A stretch of DNA of 10,657 nt from Nitrospirota bacterium (GTDB lineage Bacteria > Nitrospirota > Thermodesulfovibrionia > Thermodesulfovibrionales > Magnetobacteriaceae): contig JADFXO010000057.1 in NCBI GenBank assembly GCA_015233485.1, forward strand, positions 1 to 10,657. Reading direction: 5' to 3'. The position numbers and the translations under genes are program-made. The notes under the pieces are model-generated. The model was not told where the DNA came from. It worked only from the letters and a program-made list of their open reading frames with translations, and did no database searches. Positions 1 through 6,036 of the stretch are shown one piece after another (positions within the stretch are counted from its first letter, which is position 1; each line of letters starts with the position of its first letter).

Positions 1-1
1 C

Positions 2-31
2 CGCCGTAAGAAATTCGAAGAAGCACTGTAA
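2..31 (+). CDS. C-terminal tail of an upstream ORF, possibly an antitoxin
   Basis: An open frame entering from the left edge ends RRKKFEEAL-stop, 49 bases before the Doc-like remnant. Doc-family toxins are usually preceded by a small antitoxin gene (Phd or AbrB type), and a basic then acidic tail would suit one. Ten codons cannot identify a family, and a second frame is also open to position 62, so the assignment rests only on position. Confidence 0.2.
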   Translation, partial: RRKKFEEAL

Positions 32-80
32 AAGACCAATAGTAAATTCAGCAAGGCTTTGAGAAATATGGCTCAGTGAT

Positions 81-203
81 ATGGAGATTGTATTTCTTGA
101 ACTGGAGGAGGTCATTGAAATTCATCAAGACCAGATAAAACGATACGGAGGTGCTTCAGGCATCCGTCATAGGGAATTGCTGATTTTTAACAGTTGCGCT
201 TGA
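81..203 (+). pseudogene. Fic/Doc-family toxin, N-terminal remnant
   Basis: The 40 residues contain FLELEEVIEIHQDQIKRYGG followed by ASGIRHRELL. This matches the start of Doc (death-on-curing) proteins, where a L-x-x-E-V-x-x-I-H-x-x-Q-x-x-x-Y-G-G stretch is followed by G-I-R-D-x-x-L-L. Doc proteins are about 125 residues and act as Fic-fold toxins that modify translation factors. Here a TGA stops the frame at residue 40, and the catalytic HPFxDGNKRT motif is absent from the following 50 bases before the tRNA. It is therefore a broken gene that can no longer be toxic. It lies on the chromosomal side of the tRNA, outside the presumed prophage. An ordinary conserved short protein is unlikely given the clean Doc signature. 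Confidence 0.65.
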
Positions 204-253
204 CAATATGTGGCAGAAAAGTGTTAAATCAATCATAGAACAACACTGCATAA

Positions 254-329
254 AGGCGCGTAGCTCAGTGGTTAGAGCGCTACCTTGACACGGTAGAGGT
301 CGGGGGTTCGATACCCCCCGTGCCTACCA
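254..329 (+). tRNA. tRNA-Val (anticodon GAC)
   Basis: A full cloverleaf can be drawn. The acceptor stem is AGGCGCG (254-260) paired with CGTGCCT (319-325), with one G-U pair. The D arm is 263-278. The anticodon stem CTACC/GGTAG (280-284 and 292-296) encloses the loop TTGACAC, with anticodon GAC at 287-289. The T arm is GGGGG/CCCCC around TTCGATA (302-318). A discriminator A and an encoded CCA (327-329) follow. It decodes GUC and GUU valine codons. The gene appears intact, as expected when a phage integrates at a tRNA 3' end and restores it. Confidence 0.97.
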
Positions 330-642
330 TAGTTTCTCTATACAGTCGTTCATTACGGGTGGCTGTTAAACACATGGTCGGACGATCGAATCCAGCCTCC
401 TCAGCAGACTTTTTGATACGCTTTTTTTTTGCCGGAGTTTCATAACCTATCTCTCTGACGAATTTGAATATCGATATGTCCAGTGCATCCAGGATTTTGA
501 GAAGGTTTTTGAACGTTACTTCATGATTGCCCCTCTCAAGCTTATCAATTCCACTATGAGATATGCCGCATTTTAAGCTGAGTTCACGTAAGGATAGCCC
601 CTTGTCAATCCTTTTCTTTTTCAAATATTCGTTCCCGTTCAT
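280..642 (-). CDS. XRE-family repressor-like protein, C-terminus reading into the tRNA
   Basis: A 120-residue protein. Residues about 8-60 form a classical Cro/CI helix-turn-helix: LSLRELSLKCGISHSGIDKL, then ERG and a helix NLLKILDALDIS. Start ATG at 642 has a strong AGGAGG (647-652) four bases upstream. It is divergent from the replication gene across a shared operator region and is probably the lysogeny repressor of the element. There is no LexA/CI-like peptidase domain; the protein is barely longer than the DNA-binding unit plus a basic linker (KKKRIKK). The last residues, GTGGIEPPTSTVSR, are translated from the antisense of tRNA-Val, with the stop in its anticodon stem. This peptide is well known as a tRNA shadow, so the tail is probably not functional sequence. 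Confidence 0.85.
   Translation of the reverse strand: MNGNEYLKKKRIDKGLSLRELSLKCGISHSGIDKLERGNHEVTFKNLLKILDALDISIFKFVREIGYETPAKKKRIKKSAEEAGFDRPTMCLTATRNERLYRETMVGTGGIEPPTSTVSR
297..329. other. Probable attL core in the tRNA-Val 3' half
   Basis: Tyrosine integrases commonly recombine at the T arm and acceptor 3' end of tRNA genes. A tyrosine integrase gene, a repressor and a replication gene begin immediately on the 3' side of this tRNA, so the crossover core is inferred to lie here. No second copy of the TTCGATACCCCC segment is visible in the window, so the exact core and the partner attR cannot be defined. Confidence 0.45.
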
Positions 643-677
643 ATATCCTCCTATTAATATTAACTAATATCTCGTCT

Positions 678-706
678 AATGTATCATATAAAAAATATTT
701 TGTCAA
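678..706 (-). promoter_or_regulatory. Promoter of the XRE repressor gene
   Basis: On the minus strand TTGACA (701-706) is followed after exactly 17 bases by TACATT (678-683). The start codon is about 40 bases further on, behind AGGAGG. The -35 box lies back to back with that of the divergent replication-gene promoter, 15 bases apart. Confidence 0.65.
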
Positions 707-720
707 CCATACTATACGGT
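706..720. promoter_or_regulatory. Operator-like dyad between the divergent -35 boxes
   Basis: ACCATACTATACGGT is an imperfect dyad (5 of 7 symmetric pairs) filling the space between the two TTGACA boxes. It contains TACTATAC (710-717), which recurs at 753-760. Its position suits a repressor that controls both promoters. The protein binding it is inferred to be the adjacent XRE protein. Confidence 0.5.
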
Positions 721-721
721 C

Positions 722-751
722 TTGACAATTAATTTTTCTTTCTTGTATCCT
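722..751 (+). promoter_or_regulatory. Promoter of the replication gene
   Basis: A perfect TTGACA (722-727) is followed after 18 bases by TATCCT (746-751). This would put the transcript start at about 758, inside the second dyad and about 36 bases before the ATG at 794. The -10 box is only moderate, which suits a repressible or activated promoter. Confidence 0.55.
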
Positions 752-754
752 TTA

Positions 755-771
755 CTATACATAGAGTATAG
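755..771. promoter_or_regulatory. Operator-like inverted repeat at the replication-gene start site
   Basis: CTATAC (755-760) and GTATAG (766-771) are perfect inverted arms around a 5-base spacer. With the CTATAC at 712-717 this gives a repeated half-site. The dyad covers the predicted transcript start, where bound repressor would block initiation. Confidence 0.5.
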
Positions 772-793
772 AAACGATAAAGGATGGAATATC

Positions 794-1723
794 ATGGATA
801 AGCTGCATTATCATAAAGAGCCGATTGAGAGAAACAACGGTAACGGCCAGAAAACAAAGAAAACAAAGGGAATACCAGTCGGATTAATCGTAGATGATGA
901 TGATTATGAATCCCTAATATCCCCGTTTAAAATGAAGGATGAAGGGAAGTTTACGATGGTCGATAACGATGTTTTTGAGAAGTTGCCAATCTGCAAGGTA
1001 AGATTCGAAACACACCGCGTGTATGAGTACTTGTACCGTAAAATCATTGGCTACCAACGGGTCATTGATAGAATCTCGTTGAGCCAAATCGAGGAAGGTA
1101 CTGGATTAGCAACAAGAAGTGTATCAAGAGCGCTTGCCGAACTTCTTAAAAATAATATGATCTTTAAAAAAAAGAAGAGAGATAATAGCTATTACGGACT
1201 TACGCGATTTGATAAGTGGAAATCAGGGGTGACACTCACGATAGTGCCAAAAAAACCGATACAAGATGACCTGTTTGATAAATACTATACAAAAAGTGCA
1301 TTAGTCACCCATGACCATAAGATGGTCACCAGTGCGGAACACAAAAGAAAGGAAGAAATATATATAAAAAAATCTTTAAACGCGCGCGCGCGTGAGGGAC
1401 AGAGACCATGTGAAATGACGACAACGAACGAATTAACGGATAAGGAAATACTACTGTACGCAGTTAAACACAATTGCAATGAAAATCATCCCTCATGCCC
1501 TGACGACTGCATCATCTGGCCTAAATTAAACCTTATCGAATTTTTTACAACCAGTGATATCACAAAAGAGGAGAAAGACAAAGGCGGCAACAAGACACAG
1601 ATTAACGGCAACGGACAGGACTCTGGTCAAGGCAACGGCAATGGATTAACGGCGCAGCCAAAGAAAAATGACATTGCGAGGCTGAATGCGACACTCGATC
1701 AAATATTAGCGGAATTGGATTAA
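794..1723 (+). CDS. Phage replication protein O-like winged-helix protein
   Basis: A 309-residue protein. Residues about 70-140 are a winged helix-turn-helix of the phage replication protein O type: VYEYLYRKIIGYQRVIDRIS, then LSQIEEGTGLATRSVSRALAELLKNN with a charged wing. O-type proteins bind the origin and recruit helicase. Start ATG 794 follows AGGATGG; an in-frame TTG at 722 is part of the -35 box, so it is not used. The N-terminus and C-terminus are low complexity (NNGNG, NGNG, GQGNGNG). Residues 227-239 (HNCNENHPSCPDD-C) have three Cys and one His in a possible metal site. No iterons or helicase gene are visible nearby, so it could instead be a transcription regulator. Confidence 0.65.
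   Translation: MDKLHYHKEPIERNNGNGQKTKKTKGIPVGLIVDDDDYESLISPFKMKDEGKFTMVDNDVFEKLPICKVRFETHRVYEYLYRKIIGYQRVIDRISLSQIEEGTGLATRSVSRALAELLKNNMIFKKKKRDNSYYGLTRFDKWKSGVTLTIVPKKPIQDDLFDKYYTKSALVTHDHKMVTSAEHKRKEEIYIKKSLNARAREGQRPCEMTTTNELTDKEILLYAVKHNCNENHPSCPDDCIIWPKLNLIEFFTTSDITKEEKDKGGNKTQINGNGQDSGQGNGNGLTAQPKKNDIARLNATLDQILAELD
1381..1392. repeat. (CG)6 dinucleotide tract inside the replication gene
   Basis: Six CG units occur in an otherwise AT-rich part of the gene and encode an alternating Ala-Arg run in the linker after the winged helix. Such a tract is slippage-prone and able to adopt Z-form DNA. Nothing shows that it is used as a switch. Confidence 0.6.
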
Positions 1724-1739
1724 AAATTAAAAAAATGAA

Positions 1740-1796
1740 CCTGAATCCGATACATAGAATATATGCCTATACGCATATGACAGATCAGATTCAAGG
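1740..1796 (+). promoter_or_regulatory. Nested inverted repeats over the integrase ribosome-binding site
   Basis: The outer arms CCTGAATCCGAT (1740-1751) and ATCAGATTCAAGG (1784-1796) pair over 11 positions with one mismatch and one bulge. The inner arms ATATGC (1761-1766) and GCATAT (1773-1778) are perfect and enclose CTATAC. The right outer arm includes the first bases of AAGGAGG (1793-1799), the integrase Shine-Dalgarno. In RNA this could lower integrase translation. In DNA the loop holds the same CTATAC hexamer as the repressor operators. Confidence 0.4.
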
Positions 1797-1807
1797 AGGA
1801 AACGACC

Positions 1808-2686
1808 ATGCACAGATGTCCGACATGCGGAGCTGAACTACTTTTCAAGGCAAGGGCGCTTGACCCTGTTTATAAATTAATGCAGAACAGGATTGCCCAC
1901 CTTGAGGCCTGCGGTCTATCATACGCATACATCCGAAAACTGAAATCATTTTTAAGGCACCATATGGGCCCATATTTAGGCGATAGGGACGTAAAGGCTA
2001 TTTCCTCTATGGACGTGCATGATTTCCACACAGCGCTGCTTAAGAAAGGCCTGGCAAGTAAATCTATCAAGCACATCATGGACGCTTTGAAGGGCCTCTT
2101 CAACCATCTCTCCGATCTGGAGGTCATTCCGAAGCTGCCCCAGTTCCCTACAATTAAAGTAACACCTCAACAACCAAAGCGCTGGATAAGCCCTGAAACA
2201 CAACAATCAATCCTTGGGCATTTACCGCAGAAGTATCAACTGTATGTCCAAATCCTCTTCGAGACTGGTATGCGCCCTGGTGAGGCGCGCGCCCTCAGGA
2301 GACGCGACATTGAGGGCTGCATAATCACAGTGGAGCGTGCCCTTGATGAGGCCAATAATCTTAGGCCGACAAAGACGGGCAATATCTATCGGTACCAAAT
2401 ATCGGAGGCCCTTGCCTCGTACATCGAGATAAACTTTAGGAATTACCTGCCGGAGGCCGATTTGTGTAAGTTAAGCAAGAGCCGCATACATGCCGCCTGG
2501 CAAAAGGCCTGTAAAGAGGTCGGCGTATCAATCCCGATGTATCAGGCGTCGCGTCACAGCAAGGCGAGTCAGATAAACGAGGAGTGTGAGCAGGAGAGGC
2601 TATGCAAGCTGAAGGCGGCGTTGCAGCATGAATCGGCTGCTACAACGACGAAATACTATACTTTAGGGGCGAAGGAGAAGATATGA
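1808..2686 (+). CDS. int: Tyrosine recombinase / phage integrase
   Basis: A 292-residue site-specific recombinase expected to integrate and excise the element at tRNA-Val. Residues about 20-105 are a SAM-like core-binding domain. The catalytic domain has Arg156 (GMRPGEARAL), Lys189 (RPTKTG), Arg249-His250 (YQASRHSKAS), His274 (LQHES) and the nucleophile Tyr283 (TTTKYY), nine residues after the His as usual. The usual first His of the HxxR box is replaced here (Tyr/Gln), as in some related integrases with a YEATRH-like box. An N-terminal CPTCG is half of a zinc ribbon and is unusual for the family. Start ATG 1808 follows AAGGAGG with 8 bases spacing. The stop overlaps the next ORF by ATGA. Confidence 0.93.
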   Translation: MHRCPTCGAELLFKARALDPVYKLMQNRIAHLEACGLSYAYIRKLKSFLRHHMGPYLGDRDVKAISSMDVHDFHTALLKKGLASKSIKHIMDALKGLFNHLSDLEVIPKLPQFPTIKVTPQQPKRWISPETQQSILGHLPQKYQLYVQILFETGMRPGEARALRRRDIEGCIITVERALDEANNLRPTKTGNIYRYQISEALASYIEINFRNYLPEADLCKLSKSRIHAAWQKACKEVGVSIPMYQASRHSKASQINEECEQERLCKLKAALQHESAATTTKYYTLGAKEKI

Positions 2687-2790
2687 AAGGGACATCTACC
2701 GAATGTCGAAATGTCCATGTTGCATTTGACGATTCATACACAGAATCACCAACATGCATTATAAAGGCCATGCCGGAGGTGGTTTTATGA
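2683..2790 (+). CDS. Coupled 35-aa ORF of unknown function
   Basis: A 35-residue frame (begins MKGTSTECRN) starts at an ATG overlapping the integrase stop (ATGA, 2683-2686) and ends in an ATGA overlapping the start of the ASCH gene (2787-2790). A GGAGAAG site lies just upstream of its ATG. Double ATGA coupling and a good ribosome-binding site argue that it is translated. Its role may be only to carry ribosomes from the integrase to the next gene. No motif was recognised; two Cys (residues 8 and 25) are present. Confidence 0.5.
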   Translation: MKGTSTECRNVHVAFDDSYTESPTCIIKAMPEVVL

Positions 2791-3206
2791 ACGTGATTCT
2801 ATCAATAAAGCCTAAATATGCAGCCATGATATACGATGGGAATAAAACGGTTGAGTTGCGGAGGTATTTCCCTGTGTCTCCCGACAAGTTCGACCAAACA
2901 AAAGATTGGGTGTATCTCTATGAAAGTTCCCCTGTTCAAGCCATAACGGGAAAATTTAGCGTATCACAGGTGACTTTTTATACTCCGTATAGCGCATGGC
3001 TATACACAAAAAACGATTGTGGCATTGCCCAAGCTGAATATGATAAGTATTTTGCAGGTACTGATATTGCGTATGCGTTATATGTGGAGCATGTAATTAA
3101 ATTTGTACCTATCCCACTGAATAAAATAAAAAAGTTCTGGCAGAACTTTAGGCCACCCCAAAATTACAGATATATGAAATCAAACAGAGATATTGGTGGG
3201 GAATAA
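2787..3206 (+). CDS. ASCH/PUA-like domain protein
   Basis: A 139-residue protein beginning MNVILSIKPKYAAMIYDGNK then TVELRR. This is the signature of small ASCH-domain (PUA-like) phage proteins, in which a strand is followed by K-x-x-x-A-x-x-I-x-x-G-x-K-x-x-E-x-R-R. The ASCH fold binds RNA or modified nucleotides, and some members are nucleases or deacylate modified nucleosides. Start ATG 2787 has GGAGGTGG about 7 bases upstream and overlaps the previous stop by ATGA; a longer in-frame start at 2754 lacks a site. It abuts a C5-methyltransferase gene (TAA directly followed by ATG), so both are likely co-translated. A role in reading or tolerating modified DNA is inference. Confidence 0.75.
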   Translation: MNVILSIKPKYAAMIYDGNKTVELRRYFPVSPDKFDQTKDWVYLYESSPVQAITGKFSVSQVTFYTPYSAWLYTKNDCGIAQAEYDKYFAGTDIAYALYVEHVIKFVPIPLNKIKKFWQNFRPPQNYRYMKSNRDIGGE

Positions 3207-4154
3207 ATGACGCTGACAACAAGGCATACACTGACAACGGGGCACATATGTTGCGGGGCGGGTGGTGACATACTTGGTGCTAAACTGGCCGGGGCGGTAC
3301 CGCTATGGGGATTTGACCTAAACGCGGCGGCCGTACACACAGCGCGCGCGAATCATCCCGATACAACGATACACCATGCGGATCTGCGGAGTATTAGGCT
3401 GCAGGACTTGTCCGCGGTGGACATGATTATCTGCGGGATACCGTGCCAGCCGTTTACCCCAATCGGCAAGCGGCTGGGGGTGAAAGATATACGGGACATA
3501 ACGATTCCGCTTGTAAAGCTGATAAGCGATATTCGGCCTGCATATCTGTTGTTTGAAAACGTCCGGGAGTATAAAAGCAGTGAGAGTTTTAACGTATTGA
3601 ACGAGGCCTTAGCGATGTATGAAATAGATTGGCAGGTTATAAATTATGCGGATTACGGCATACCGCAGAGGCGGCTGCGATTATTTGGATTAGGCAAATT
3701 ATGGGACGGGAAGGCATTTGGACACCCCAACGCGACGCACACGGAATCGCCGGACATGTTTAACCGGCTGTTGTCGTGGGTTAAATTTGCTGACATCAGA
3801 GACGGCGCCGATATGCGGCCTATGAGCGCCAGGGCAATAAGCGGGGTATTTTCCAGGAGATTAAAATATATTAAATCAGGGCATGGGTTTAGCCTACAGC
3901 TTATAGATGGCAATAATCTATGCCCGACGGTATTAGCGACTATGCACAGCGGGTCAGGGTGCAAGAGCAATATGGTGATCGTCTATGACGACGGCCGCTT
4001 GAGGCATCTGTCGTTCCTTGAGGCACGGAGGGCACAAGGATTTCCCGACGATTATATGTTTTGCGGCAATAACAAGGACAATTGGTTGATGGTGGCCAAC
4101 GCGATACCGCCGGGGATAGCCGCGGTGTACATACAGAACATATGGAAGGCCTGA
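3207..4154 (+). CDS. DNA (cytosine-5) methyltransferase
   Basis: A 315-residue enzyme that transfers methyl groups from S-adenosylmethionine to C5 of cytosine. Motif I is CCGAGGDILGAKLAG (residues 15-29; FxGxGG in most members). Motif IV is GIPCQPF with catalytic Cys80. Motif VI is FENV with Glu118. Motif VIII is YGIPQRRLRLF (151-161). Motifs IX-X are represented by LSFLEARRAQGFPDDY and ANAIPPGIA near the end. The target-recognition region between motifs VIII and IX is short. No cognate restriction endonuclease is visible beside it, so it is an orphan phage methyltransferase, probably protecting the phage genome or marking DNA. The start directly follows the ASCH stop with a GGTGGGGA site. 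Confidence 0.93.
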   Translation: MTLTTRHTLTTGHICCGAGGDILGAKLAGAVPLWGFDLNAAAVHTARANHPDTTIHHADLRSIRLQDLSAVDMIICGIPCQPFTPIGKRLGVKDIRDITIPLVKLISDIRPAYLLFENVREYKSSESFNVLNEALAMYEIDWQVINYADYGIPQRRLRLFGLGKLWDGKAFGHPNATHTESPDMFNRLLSWVKFADIRDGADMRPMSARAISGVFSRRLKYIKSGHGFSLQLIDGNNLCPTVLATMHSGSGCKSNMVIVYDDGRLRHLSFLEARRAQGFPDDYMFCGNNKDNWLMVANAIPPGIAAVYIQNIWKA

Positions 4155-4183
4155 GGGACGGCCGCAACGCACAAGGGGAGCCT

Positions 4184-4387
4184 ATGACAAATTTAGAAAG
4201 GGCGATTAATCGTATATGGTCTCAGTACAGCGCATTTTTTAAGAACAAGGCAGTATCAGTTGTCGCCAACAACCAGGCCGACATAGGAATCATAAGATTC
4301 AATCTCAAGAAACGCAATAGTGTGAATTATTCCGACGACGAGATATTATGCGCATGGAAGTCATTTATCAAAAAACAATTAAAATAA
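4184..4387 (+). CDS. Hypothetical 67-aa phage protein
   Basis: Begins MTNLERAINRIW, with AAGGGGAG five bases upstream of ATG 4184. The frame is open further upstream to 4082, but that part overlaps the methyltransferase and lacks a start signal. The protein is basic and ends in IKKQLK. Its C-terminal segment SDDEILCAWKSFIKK resembles the SIEDIKILWRSY segment of the paralogues encoded next, so it may be a distant third member. No function is recognised. Confidence 0.7.
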   Translation: MTNLERAINRIWSQYSAFFKNKAVSVVANNQADIGIIRFNLKKRNSVNYSDDEILCAWKSFIKKQLK

Positions 4388-4414
4388 TCGGGTGAGACGA
4401 GCAAAGGAGAGACT

Positions 4415-4744
4415 ATGAACACGGAGGGACGTATGAACTATGAGCGGAAAGTTGAGTTAGTTGAAGGCGTTTTAGACCAGGTTGGTGTAATTTTTAATGC
4501 TTTAGAGTTGCAGCAAAGAGTTTTAAAAGAATCGGAGTATGACTTAATCGTCAGCAAATTTGAGCACATGTACCCACGTCGGTTTGACCCCGAAAAGGTA
4601 CAGAAGATACTTTTTGAGAATTTAAGCATCAGGAAAAGTATAGACGTTATTAACATGCTCTGGACGAGCTACTGTAATACACGACGGCGGAAAGAGAAAA
4701 ATATATATGATTATTTATTTTCAAAGGCGCAGAGCGCGAAATGA
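4415..4744 (+). CDS. Hypothetical phage protein, paralogue 1 of a tandem pair
   Basis: A 109-residue protein. From residue 40 onward it aligns with the next gene product: SEYDLIV...MY...FDPEKVQK, then SIDVINMLWTSY. More than half of about 48 positions are identical in this block. ATG 4415 has AAAGGAG seven bases upstream. A second ATG at 4433 has its own CGGAGGG, so translation may begin at either. The predicted fold is all helix, with no catalytic motif. The strand and spacing put it in the accessory-gene run after the methyltransferase. Confidence 0.75.
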   Translation: MNTEGRMNYERKVELVEGVLDQVGVIFNALELQQRVLKESEYDLIVSKFEHMYPRRFDPEKVQKILFENLSIRKSIDVINMLWTSYCNTRRRKEKNIYDYLFSKAQSAK

Positions 4745-4760
4745 CAAAGGAGGTTTAGCG
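4735..4760 (+). repeat. Duplicated intergenic leader, copy 1
   Basis: A 26-base segment with AAAGGAGGTTTAGCG, carrying the ribosome-binding site of paralogue 2, recurs at 5037-5062 with a single mismatch. It supports the tandem duplication and fixes equivalent start codons after each copy. Confidence 0.85.
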
Positions 4761-5060
4761 ATGGACTACTTTTTAGAACAAGGGAGAATAATAGAATCAG
4801 ACTATGGAGATTATTATATAGAGCATGAAATATCAGAGTATGAATTAATATTAAGGCTGTTTTACCGAATGTACTACCCTGACAGTTTTGATGCCGAAAA
4901 GGTACAGAAGGAACTTTTAAGCAAGTTAGCGATCAAGAAAAGTATCGAGGATATTAAGATACTCTGGAGGAGCTACGAGTCAGGACGGCAAAGGAGTGAA
5001 CTAATACAATATACAGTTAATATGTATGACAGATTACGCGAAATGAAAAAGGAGGTTTAG
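4761..5060 (+). CDS. Hypothetical phage protein, paralogue 2 of a tandem pair
   Basis: A 99-residue protein, rich in acidic residues and Tyr at its N-terminus (DYGDYYIEHE) and basic at its end (MKKEV). Residues about 28-75 match paralogue 1 (SEYELI, FDAEKVQKEL, SIEDIKILWRSY). ATG 4761 follows AAAGGAGG with 7-8 bases spacing; an upstream in-frame ATG at 4707 lies in paralogue 1 and has no site. Its last codons and stop are formed by the second copy of the duplicated leader, so the gene end was created or reshaped by the duplication. Function is unknown; an accessory or structural-adaptor role cannot be distinguished. Confidence 0.78.
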   Translation: MDYFLEQGRIIESDYGDYYIEHEISEYELILRLFYRMYYPDSFDAEKVQKELLSKLAIKKSIEDIKILWRSYESGRQRSELIQYTVNMYDRLREMKKEV

Positions 5061-5062
5061 CG
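5037..5062 (+). repeat. Duplicated intergenic leader, copy 2
   Basis: The second copy of the segment at 4735-4760 (25 of 26 bases identical). Here it also encodes the final residues of paralogue 2 and supplies the ribosome-binding site for the following GTG-started gene. Confidence 0.85.
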
Positions 5063-5383
5063 GTGGAAATGGAAGAGATTATAGGAGACGGTTATTATGT
5101 AGACGACGGTTATTATGCGATGAGTGATGCGATGGTAAAAATAGGTGTTATGATAAACAAGGAGATAGCTGATTCATTCACGCGAATTGAATCGAATCTC
5201 GGGAAACTGGATAAAGAGGAGCTGCGCCTGGCGTTAACATGGATAAATGACGGAATTTCAGGAATATCGGATTTTATAGAAGAATATACCTTTGACGAGG
5301 ACGCCGAGGAAGGTATACATGATATGATACGGGAAGCACTCGGAATTCAAGTGTTTAAAGAGAAGAAAGTGCGGCGGGTATAA
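5063..5383 (+). CDS. Hypothetical acidic 106-aa protein
   Basis: GTG 5063 is chosen because it sits exactly where ATG sits after the first leader copy. An internal ATG two codons later would give nearly the same protein. The N-terminus holds a short repeat (GDGYYVDDGYYAM). The middle is helical (IADSFTRIESNLGKLDKEEL) and a strongly acidic stretch (FDEDAEEG) precedes a basic end (KEKKVRRV). There is no Cys and no known motif. The high acidity would fit a DNA-mimic or small regulatory protein, but this is only a composition argument. Confidence 0.75.
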   Translation: MEMEEIIGDGYYVDDGYYAMSDAMVKIGVMINKEIADSFTRIESNLGKLDKEELRLALTWINDGISGISDFIEEYTFDEDAEEGIHDMIREALGIQVFKEKKVRRV

Positions 5384-5417
5384 CGGCAAAATACTAAAAC
5401 ACAGGGGGAAATAAGCC

Positions 5418-5627
5418 ATGAGTGAAGACGAGAATTATGAGATAAACGAGAAAACAAAAGAGAGGATGTGTGCGCATTGGCCTGATGAGGTATGTGAGAG
5501 GGAAGGAGATTCAGAGGGGTGGCCTTATTGCGATTGTCCTAAGATAAACGAAATGAGAAGAGTATTAATTGAGATACCTGTACATTTACCTAAAATACCT
5601 AAAAGTTCTATAGGAGGAGTCTGGTGA
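5418..5627 (+). CDS. Hypothetical 69-aa Cys-containing protein
   Basis: Contains CAHWPDEVC and YCDCP (Cys18, His20, Cys26, Cys38, Cys40), a plausible small metal-binding cluster, followed by a basic tail VHLPKIPKSS. The site GGGGGAA precedes ATG 5418. The stop overlaps the next start (GTGA at 5624-5627), so the two genes are probably coupled. The family is not recognised. Confidence 0.7.
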   Translation: MSEDENYEINEKTKERMCAHWPDEVCEREGDSEGWPYCDCPKINEMRRVLIEIPVHLPKIPKSSIGGVW

Positions 5628-5914
5628 GCATACCGAAGAGGATAAAGATAGGGGGCATTGAGTATAGAGTAGAGCTAGTTGACCCGTCATTTTCAACAGA
5701 GCACTTGGGGCAATTAGAGCCTTTGAAATGTTTAATAAGGATAAACAAGGAAATATCAAAAGACAGGCAGCAAACAACTCTATTGCACGAGATATTAGAG
5801 GCGATTAACGAGCAATATCAATTTGAACTTGAGCATGGGAAAATACAGGGACTTGAAGCGACGCTGTATCAGGTATTGAAAGACAATAATATATACTTTG
5901 GAGAGGATCAATGA
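5624..5914 (+). CDS. Phage metallopeptidase-like protein (HExxE variant)
   Basis: A 96-residue protein of a type common in phages: an N-terminal strand pair KRIKIGGIEYRVELVD, then TLLHEILEAINEQYQFELEH and LEATLYQVLKDN. The HEILE segment sits where SprT/ImmA-like zinc peptidases have HExxH, but the second His is Glu. Related phage proteins often read HEIIEAIN, so this may be the family norm and not a loss. Whether zinc is bound and proteolysis occurs is unknown. The GTG start overlaps the previous stop and has GGAGGAG about 5 bases upstream. The gene ends in ATGA, coupled to the next ORF. Confidence 0.72.
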   Translation: MSIPKRIKIGGIEYRVELVDPSFSTEHLGQLEPLKCLIRINKEISKDRQQTTLLHEILEAINEQYQFELEHGKIQGLEATLYQVLKDNNIYFGEDQ

Positions 5915-6036
5915 AACCTGATATTACGACTGATACAGTCACAAAGATTGAGTGCGATAGTTGTTCAACAATCATCTTGATTAATGATGATAAATGTGGC
6001 GTATGTATGGGGATAATCCCCCGTCTTGGCGCCTGA
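5911..6036 (+). CDS. 41-aa zinc-ribbon-like protein
   Basis: Starts in the ATGA overlapping the metallopeptidase-like gene; GGAG lies six bases upstream. It has two CxxC pairs: ECDSC at residues 15-18 and KCGVC at 29-32, the spacing of a small zinc ribbon. Its last residues (GIIPRLGA) and stop come from repeat copy A, which lies inside the gene in reverse orientation. The original C-terminus may therefore have been replaced by insertion of the repeat. Confidence 0.55.
   Translation: MKPDITTDTVTKIECDSCSTIILINDDKCGVCMGIIPRLGA

Noticed and set aside
3653..4172. Three minus-strand frames opposite the methyltransferase
   Set aside because: They lie under a gene with all motifs of the C5-methyltransferase family and have no start signals.
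4082..4183. N-terminal extension of the 67-aa protein
   Set aside because: It overlaps the methyltransferase end and lacks a ribosome-binding site; AAGGGGAG marks the start at 4184.
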